From Rotaria sp. Silwood1 (Eukaryota > Rotifera > Eurotatoria > Philodinida > Philodinidae): DNA of 64,000 nucleotides. The translations under genes and the position numbers were made by a program. The stretch spans positions 425,103-489,102 of the forward strand of contig CAJNOP010000057.1 of NCBI GenBank assembly GCA_905250075.1, given 5' to 3'. Under the pieces are notes generated by a model that was not told the origin of the DNA, searched no databases, and saw nothing but the letters and a program-made list of their open reading frames with translations. This document shows positions 56,631 through 64,000 of the stretch, piece after piece (the stretch's first letter is position 1; the number at the start of each line of letters is the position of its first letter).

Positions 56631-59600
56631 GATCCTATGAGATGAGATATCTAAGTTCATCTATATACTGTATGACAAACAAATACAAAGGCAACTTATT
56701 AAAAACATAATAGTGAATAAATTATGCAACTAATTAAAATAAGAAGATTATCAAGTGAAAGTTGTCCTTGATCTATCGTGAGTATGCTAATATTTTAAGA
56801 TCAGTAGAAAGTTATATTATTAAGGTTTGATCAATGAAAATGATATATGAATACCGATGAGTCTTTTTTATTCCTTTGCTTTTTCAATAAGGATTTTTGT
56901 CAGTAATTAATCTAATAGAAAGTGACAAGTTTGTTCATTGCAATTACCAAATTGTTTTATAGTAAAGGTTCAACCGTGTTACCACAACTCTTGTATCTGT
57001 CAAGTCAACCTGAGAAAACTGTACTGGTCTTGAACTATGTAAATTTGTTTATTAATAGAGACATAAAGCTAAATTTTGAAAGTGATATATAAGTGGTTGT
57101 ATACTCACAAAAAATATCGATTTCTTTGTAGAGTTGTATATGTGAACATTTACATAAATGTCATACAACAAATACTGTTTAGAATGAAATGTCACGCAAT
57201 TTTTTTGTCATACATTTTATATCAGTCTCGATTATCAAAAATTATATACAAAAAATGAATGAAGGGATTGTTACAGTTTGAAATCTTTTTTATTAACGAG
57301 ATGCATTACTGATGTACATTGTTCTGATTAAATAATATCTATTTCTTTTTCTCATTAATATTCAGCCTTGTCAAATAGTTATTTTGTTGTTGTGATAAAT
57401 TTTACAAAGACACTATGTTTAGTTGTAGATTCTCGCTTAACTCTCAGCCACCATGCCCGAACGGCTATGCTGTTCAACACGTATTCATAAGGCTTTGTGT
57501 GTAAATCTCAGAACTGCCATCCATAGAATGACCTTGGACATGTTACTAACGCCTGTTTGTCTCGAATTAATCGTTCGATTGCATGCTGATTAGATTGTGT
57601 CCTAGATCGGCTCTTTTGGTAAGTTAGTGTGTATGGGAAAATCGAGCAGTTGGACGCAAGAATTGTGTGTCAGATCGATTTTCTGTTCAAAGCTCCAGCT
57701 GATAATGTTTGTAGAGAAGATATCGGGCTATTAAATCTGTCATTAGGCAGTAGTTCGTACCGTAGAGTAGCTCAAAGGCAAAATTCTTTTTCTTCATCAT
57801 TCTTTCTTGATTTACTTTCAATAAAATAAACAATAAAACATTGATTAGAGACAACAGTGCTGTTTTGATATACGTAACAATTTAACTTCATAGGGTCTCT
57901 TAAATGTGTTTTAAAAAAAGGACGCATCATCTAAAGTTCTTTTGTTCATCAAGAAATATTGCTTACCTCTTTTTATTCTAGTAAATGTTGCTATTCAAGA
58001 GTATAGTACATTACTATTTCATACATCAATTTCTTGATCAGACTTTGCAAATGCAACATCATGTCTATACTACTATTTTTTTGTTCCTTTTGTCTTTTTT
58101 CCACAGTTGTAATATAATAATTGTGGCTTATTTTTCTTTTTTTTTGTTCTTTTTCTTATTTTTCCTCATCATAGTGAATACTTGTAATGGTTACATTAGG
58201 AAATTGAAATAGAAAAACCAATGAATACGATACTATTTTTATGTATATTTGTGTGTCATATCTGTTTTCACGAAAATAGAATTGTATACACAGATGTTTC
58301 AAGGCATTATATTCTAACTTTCTAATACTAAAACAAAATAATCTTATTATATATATAGTCAAAAAAGTCGATTTTATGTTTTCAAAGAATAGAATAGTGA
58401 TATATATGCATTAACTATATCTATGAAATGGATATTCTTGCAACATAGATATTTTTTAGAGATGAGAATAAAATGATAGAGCTCATACAATTTCACTTTT
58501 GAATGATATTCTCAGTCAAATATGATATATTGTTATGTGATAGATCATTGTTTATTCTTTATTTAATTGTCTTTTGATTTAATTATAATTCAATATTTAT
58601 AGATATTTACTTCGAACTACTAAAATAATATCTTCATCATCTATAAACTTGTACAACGTAATTTTTCTTACTCATAAATTTTACTTCTGTGGTGTTTTAT
58701 TCATAATACTTGTTTCTAACTATAACATCACGGTTGATTGATTTTCATTGAAAAATACGTTATAGAATTTGAAGAAAATCATTTTGAGACAGATATATAG
58801 ACATGAACTAAATCATTGGTTTATTTACAGACATTTATTTTTTTGCTTCTTTTGTTTTCTTTTCATTCTTTTATTTTTCATTACTGCTGTTTGCATACTT
58901 CTATCACAACGGGTTTTCAAGTGAGAGTAAATATTTCATATTCTTCTTTCTTTTATTATTATTTGTACCAAATAATGTCTCAACAAATATATAAAATCTC
59001 TCATAGCGTCCTATCGAACGTTTGGTTGAACGTAGAAAGGTTGAAAGAGAAGTGCCGGAAAACAAATGTTGAAGTGGAAAATGATCTAAAAGTACTTTAG
59101 AAAATTCGGAGTACAAAGATACATTCTTTATTACATGGGATAAGACTATCATTTTAACAGAGGTCGAGGAAAAAAAAGAAAAAAGCTCTCGATAAAATTC
59201 ATGGCCTTCAGTTTTTTTTTCTACTTGCAGGATAATCATAATCATCAATCACTACAATCAGTTGTTTATTGATATTTGTGTGAACACTTGTTGAACATCT
59301 ATCAAGTGTTTATTTCCAAAAATTTTGCATTTGTCACTGTCTTGTGCAATTTAAAACAGATAAAAGCAAAAATCTTCCTTGTAATGAATTAATAAATGAA
59401 ATTAGTCGCGATGATGCTTCGTCCACATTCGGTGAAGATAAAGCAAAAAAAGAACTATTCATCAGTGTGACTATTGATTAAAGATACAAATCGATAAAAT
59501 AATAATAAAGTATAGACGTCTAAAGTCAGCGTTTACTAATATAGATAAATTTCTTTTTTCGACACTTTCTCATTTCGATCTTTGTACATCATATTATACG

Positions 59601-62221
59601 CTTGTGAAGTGATAATAAAAATATGATAATTTAACAAATTACCAATGCTCTTTTAGTACTTTCTCATTATCAGAAAACGTTCTAAACACAGTTCTGTTTG
59701 AATAAAGAAACTAAATATGTGTAAAATCATTAAAAAAATGCTTAAAATAGTGCTACAATTGATAATGCTAACTGAATTGTCAGTTTTACTTAACCACAAA
59801 TAGTATCTATGTCTAGAATTTGTCAACAGATTAGAACTTTTGTATCTCATAATGATATAACTATATTTTTCTTATCAAAAATATAATGTTATCTACGCCT
59901 GTGTTAGTGAGTATTTTGATAATGCAAATTCAATCTTAGTTTTAGTAGTTGATAATCTAATCATGATTTAGTTCTTGTCTGATCAGCAGATATTTTTATA
60001 ATGAAACAAGTACAATTTCAAACTTATCTAAGTTTCCATAGATTAAATAAAGATTTGACACTGATTACACAAATATCCAATTATAATGATTTTGTTTTAC
60101 CAAATATTTCACACAATGAAATAATTATAATAAAATATCCTTTCTAATAATTAAAGTTTGAAATTGAAAAAAAAAATACATAAATATTAGAATATACTCA
60201 ATGATAGTATCATATCCTCAATATTCAACTTTGATGCATCAACTTATTGCTGATCATATTCTTTAATGGCACTCATATTGTTCTTCTTCTTTGCGTACTT
60301 TTTTCCGTGTCTAAACGATCTATATTTAATGGTAGTTATATTTTTTTTTTATAAAAGTCAATCAATAGAAATTATTAATCTCACTGTTCTGAACTTCGAT
60401 GATTAAGATAACATACATTTAAAATCATTTTATAGTAGTCTCACAACAAAAATACAGAATATAGTTTCAGTGTATAATACAAAAGGAATTCACACAACAA
60501 ATAAATCCGAAACTACTGATCATTCCATATTTTTAATAATAAAATTAAATAAACAGTAATTTATTATACCCTTATGAAAGAAAGCAACAAGTACACCATT
60601 ATTATTGTCTTGGATTCTGCTAGAACTATTTTCGATATTATAAACTAAAAGAATGATTGAACAAATGCAGAATTATATGATACAGTATAAAAAGATAATT
60701 ATCAATAAAAGAAGAAAAATTATTTACGCATCTAATCCTTAATAACCTTCTTACATAATGAAGTTCCAGATAAAAAACGACTGTCATCACGGAAATGACT
60801 CTGAATATGCGCTACATTAACTAAAGATCAGTTCAAATTTTTAATTAATTGTTCGTGCAGTGTCTGTAATTTTTTGTCATGAATTTTATGCTATCCTTCA
60901 AACTCAACTGTGAACACGATAAATTTCTTCCATGCGTCAAAACTGTTTTACTTGTTATTCAAAACTTTTCACAACAACCAGAAAAGACTATATTGAGTAA
61001 TATTCAGGTATTTTTAATAGAAATTTTGAAATAATGAAGTGTTTATTCTGTCAATCATTGAGATGTAACACATCATTTTGATTGGCATTTTTTCTAAATA
61101 ATATTTGACACTAACTTACCAGCAATATCATCAAGACTGTCGATATTAATATAAAGTTCAGATTATATAGAAATAGACAATTGTATTTTATGACATCAAG
61201 GAAATTATTATGTGGACATTTAATATCTTTTTCTTCGTCACTTAATTATATTTGTCTTTTCTTTATAGAAAAATGTGCTAATGTATATGGCCTTTTAGTA
61301 TCGTTTTCCTTGTACTAAATCATTATATATTCTCTTCATGTAACTTTACGAATTTCATTAGCTGTTTTTCTTTCTTTTTAGTATCCACATGAGAAAAAAG
61401 AAAACGATTTGAATATTAGAATGTTACCAGAAAATATAATATTAATGACTTGTGAGAAAAAAAGATATCATAAAACTTGATAAAATCTTGTAAGCAACTA
61501 AACTTACAATAGAAAACATTTTCAAAGTAAAAGTTCTTGTTGTACATTGAACAAACATAATATTAATGAATTCGATTAAATTCAATTTTGATCGATAACT
61601 TTTAGTAGTGCTTCAAAAGATAAGATAAACAAAATCAATTTACAAATATTTTTTGAAGCTTTTAGATAAAAAAAATAGTTAATATGCATCAACTAAAAAC
61701 TATAGATATATATAAAATATCACAGCAGGACAAAGTACTTGAAGTACTGATACTTATACTTGTACTCAAAAGTTGTGTGCTCGGAATCCTAGATAAGTAT
61801 GCATTATATTCAAATGATGTTTGATTATATTGTACTTTACGTTTTCCGAGGATGAAAATAAACAGTTGGTTTCTTCGTTTTGTTCTATGCATATACGTAT
61901 TCCGAAATAAATATACAGGCACCACATTATGGTATAAAGACAGGCGTACTCGTTTTGTGTCATTTTTTTTTCATTAGTAATATGGTATATTATCGTTAAT
62001 TGATTCGTGTCTGTATATTATATAGTTCTGTCAGTTTCTATTGAAACAACATTTTCTCAGAGCGATTTTGTAATACGTTCGCATTGCGCATCATTAACTT
62101 TAAAAAATATATGCTGGCTTACTTTTCTTAAATCCAATAAGGTTTTAATGTATAGTTTGTTTGCTTGAAGCTTGATAATAAAAATAACTAGATGGTATTC
62201 GAGTTTCGACTCGAATACGAA
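56631..62221. other. Gene-poor stretch
   Basis: No supported gene in about 5.6 kb. A segment at 57420-57800 is less AT-rich than its surroundings and may be a mobile-element remnant, but I cannot assign it. Frames near 57985-58212 and 58816-59100 are Phe/Leu-rich low complexity. Confidence 0.45.
62195..62218. repeat. Perfect 10-bp hairpin with TTCG loop
   Basis: GTATTCGAGT (62195-62204), loop TTCG, ACTCGAATAC (62209-62218). It sits 3 bases outside the left inverted repeat of the element at 62222-62882 and may belong to it. Confidence 0.85.
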
Positions 62222-62882
62222 ATGCGGTGCGAAGCACACGTGCCGAGAATCCGAAAAACGAATTTCGTATCGAAATCGAATAAACGGTCTAAATATTGTC
62301 GGAATTGCTTCTTACATTCTACGTCAAGGTTCAAAGATAATTGAAGTTTTTTTGAAGTAGGGATAAGAGATTAAAAAGAAAGTTTTTTTTCGAACAGCTG
62401 ATCTACCCTAGATCTGAGATGAAAGGTATCCATTATGAAATTGATCACTAGAGAAACTCTACTAAAGCGTATCGACAGACTTCTAGAAACTGTTGTCTAT
62501 TGATCGATTAATTATCTCAATGATTCATTATCTACTATCAGCTGTATTTACAGCTGTTTCACATGTGAGAAAAGTTAATGGCGCCTAACTTTTCTTTTGA
62601 ATTTTCGTTTTAATTATCTCGACAGTGAACTTTATCAAAATCGTAATTTTGGAGCTCCGATTGTAGACGAACTATAGGTTCTGTAGATGATCTGACTAAA
62701 AATGGTACGAGTTCGATCTTGATACTTGCACCTCACGTTTGAACGAGTATTTTCTGACTTTCGGTTCTCGAGATCATCGCGTCAAAAAATGACAAGTTTG
62801 ATGCGTACGTCGAGCTAAAAAGTAAGAAAAAAAAAAAAAAAACTCGCGACGGACTACATAAATGCTGTGCTTCGCACCGCAT
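62222..62882. mobile_element. Small element with perfect 17-bp terminal inverted repeats
   Basis: ATGCGGTGCGAAGCACA at 62222-62238 is exactly repeated in inverted orientation at 62866-62882. The enclosed 661 bp has no coding frame of note and ends in an A-rich run followed by CTCGCGACGG before the right repeat. The size and repeats suit a MITE. I see no convincing target-site duplication in the flanks. Confidence 0.6.
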
Positions 62883-64000
62883 TAATAAAAATAAGAGCAT
62901 TTTGATTCATGACTCTTACAATATCTCGATCTCAACATTGATGAATCATTTTCCAAACTACTAATTAATTTTTTTTTTGAATGAGGTCTTAAGAAACTTT
63001 ACTTTCACACATTCTTACTGAAGAAAGTTCTTACGTATCCAGCACTGTATAATATCATTTTAATTAAACAATCCTTTGTTGATTCTTACAAATCAATGAA
63101 TTTTCAATCGTATGGATACACATTTTGATTCTTATAAAATGTTAAAAAATGACTTAATCTAGTTCGTTTTGCTGGCTCTATGATTTTTAAAGATGCGTTA
63201 TATAAATTCTACTTTTTACTTATATAACATGAAATTATAACATTTAATTTACTGAAGATTAAATGATGAGATAAAAGTCGATTTGATGAATCAAGTTTAA
63301 AGTTAACGTTGTTGATTTGTACTCAGAGAACATTTTGAATAGCATTAATCAATATAGAGGTAAACATTTTTTGCAATACCGAATAACATTTCACTATCTG
63401 GATTCTTCTCACAATGATAAAAACTAAGAAATTCCTTTTTATTATAAGATTCCTGTAGAAAATTTTCTTCAATAAATTTTGAAATGATTTAAGTACAACT
63501 TTCTTTTTTGGCGTGCTCATACTTATTATTATATATGTTATTTATATTGATATGATTATCAATAGAAGATATTGAACAATTTTTTATCGTTTCAAAATGT
63601 TAATGATTAGTTAGATGTTTGTTGTAAATTTTCATTATAGCATGACTGATTAGTTATCCACTTACATCAATAAAGTTTTTCTTTCGTTTATTGATTTTAT
63701 ATATTGGTCAGTTGAAGAAAAATCAATCTCTTGGTAATGAGTGGTCATGATGTAGATCGTATACAGGACCATACTATCAAACTTCAATTGCTGGTTAGTA
63801 TGGATGGTAATGTTCAAAGTAAAACTATATTCTGAAATCACACGCACTTGCCGATGAAACATCCTTTTGAACATGGTAGAACATCCAAACACTACAATCA
63901 TGCTATGAATGAATATACGAAACAGACGCTATCATATGATTTCCTTGTCAATGCTTTAAATATGAATTATTATTGACAAGTGTTACTACATGAAACAAGA
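62883..64000. other. No gene seen to window end
   Basis: AT-rich sequence. The short minus-strand frames at 63323-63520 and 63662-63901 have no recognisable domain. Confidence 0.45.

Noticed and set aside
57420-57830. Less AT-rich segment with a 66-codon frame, considered as a transposon or RNA gene
   Set aside because: No reverse transcriptase, transposase or tRNA pattern could be recognised in either strand.
1-64000. CRISPR arrays, bacterial operons and riboswitches
   Set aside because: The DNA is eukaryotic with spliced genes. No regularly spaced repeat array was seen.

Overview
The window looks like nuclear DNA of a rotifer, most probably a bdelloid. It is AT-rich and its genes are intron-split animal genes. 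Most introns are about 45-70 bp with clean GT..AG ends, and a few are 0.5-1.5 kb and hold foldback repeats. Two further hints are a plant-like pentatricopeptide (PPR) gene, a class I recall being reported from bdelloids, and G/T-rich tracts built on TGTGGG, which I recall as the bdelloid telomeric repeat. I have not identified the species. Exons were joined by hand from splice signals and reading-frame continuity.

Layout. 1-1762: long-armed foldback element. 3170-6813 (-): nine-exon nicotinic acetylcholine receptor alpha-type subunit. 7529-7890 (-): possible decayed gene. 8007-9004 (-): parkin reduced to RING1-IBR-RING2. 10266-13083 (+): type I membrane receptor with WSC-like and lectin-like cysteine modules. 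13272-19079 (+): ubinuclein in 15 exons. 19080-25070: gene-poor, with a broken Cys-rich gene near 22.1 kb. 25071-26039 (-): orphan membrane protein. 29069-32303 (-): polypyrimidine-tract-binding protein with only two RRMs, plus an orphan upstream exon ending at 33087. 35959-36886 (-): CFAP95. 37190-41570 (+): dystrophin-family protein without spectrin repeats. 42066-42425 (+): SPT4. 42902-43001: run of 100 N. 43002-45131 (-): PPR protein cut by that gap. 46200-46480 (-): JNK-type kinase pseudogene ending at a G/T-rich hairpin. 47072-47150: G-rich telomere-like tract. 50692-51642 (-): intronless GPCR, with a broken partial copy at 56350-56630. 56.6-64 kb: no gene seen; a small inverted-repeat element lies at 62222-62882.

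The genes do not form a pathway. They are housekeeping functions (SPT4, ubinuclein, PTB), a ciliary protein, cell-surface and signalling receptors, and quality control (parkin). Several start codons sit directly or a few bases after an AG, as expected if mRNAs receive a trans-spliced leader. The most distinctive observations are the substitutions in the parkin active site, the altered pore of the acetylcholine receptor, the PTB gene without RRM3/4, and the TGTGGG-type hairpins at a pseudogene edge and beside an assembly gap.
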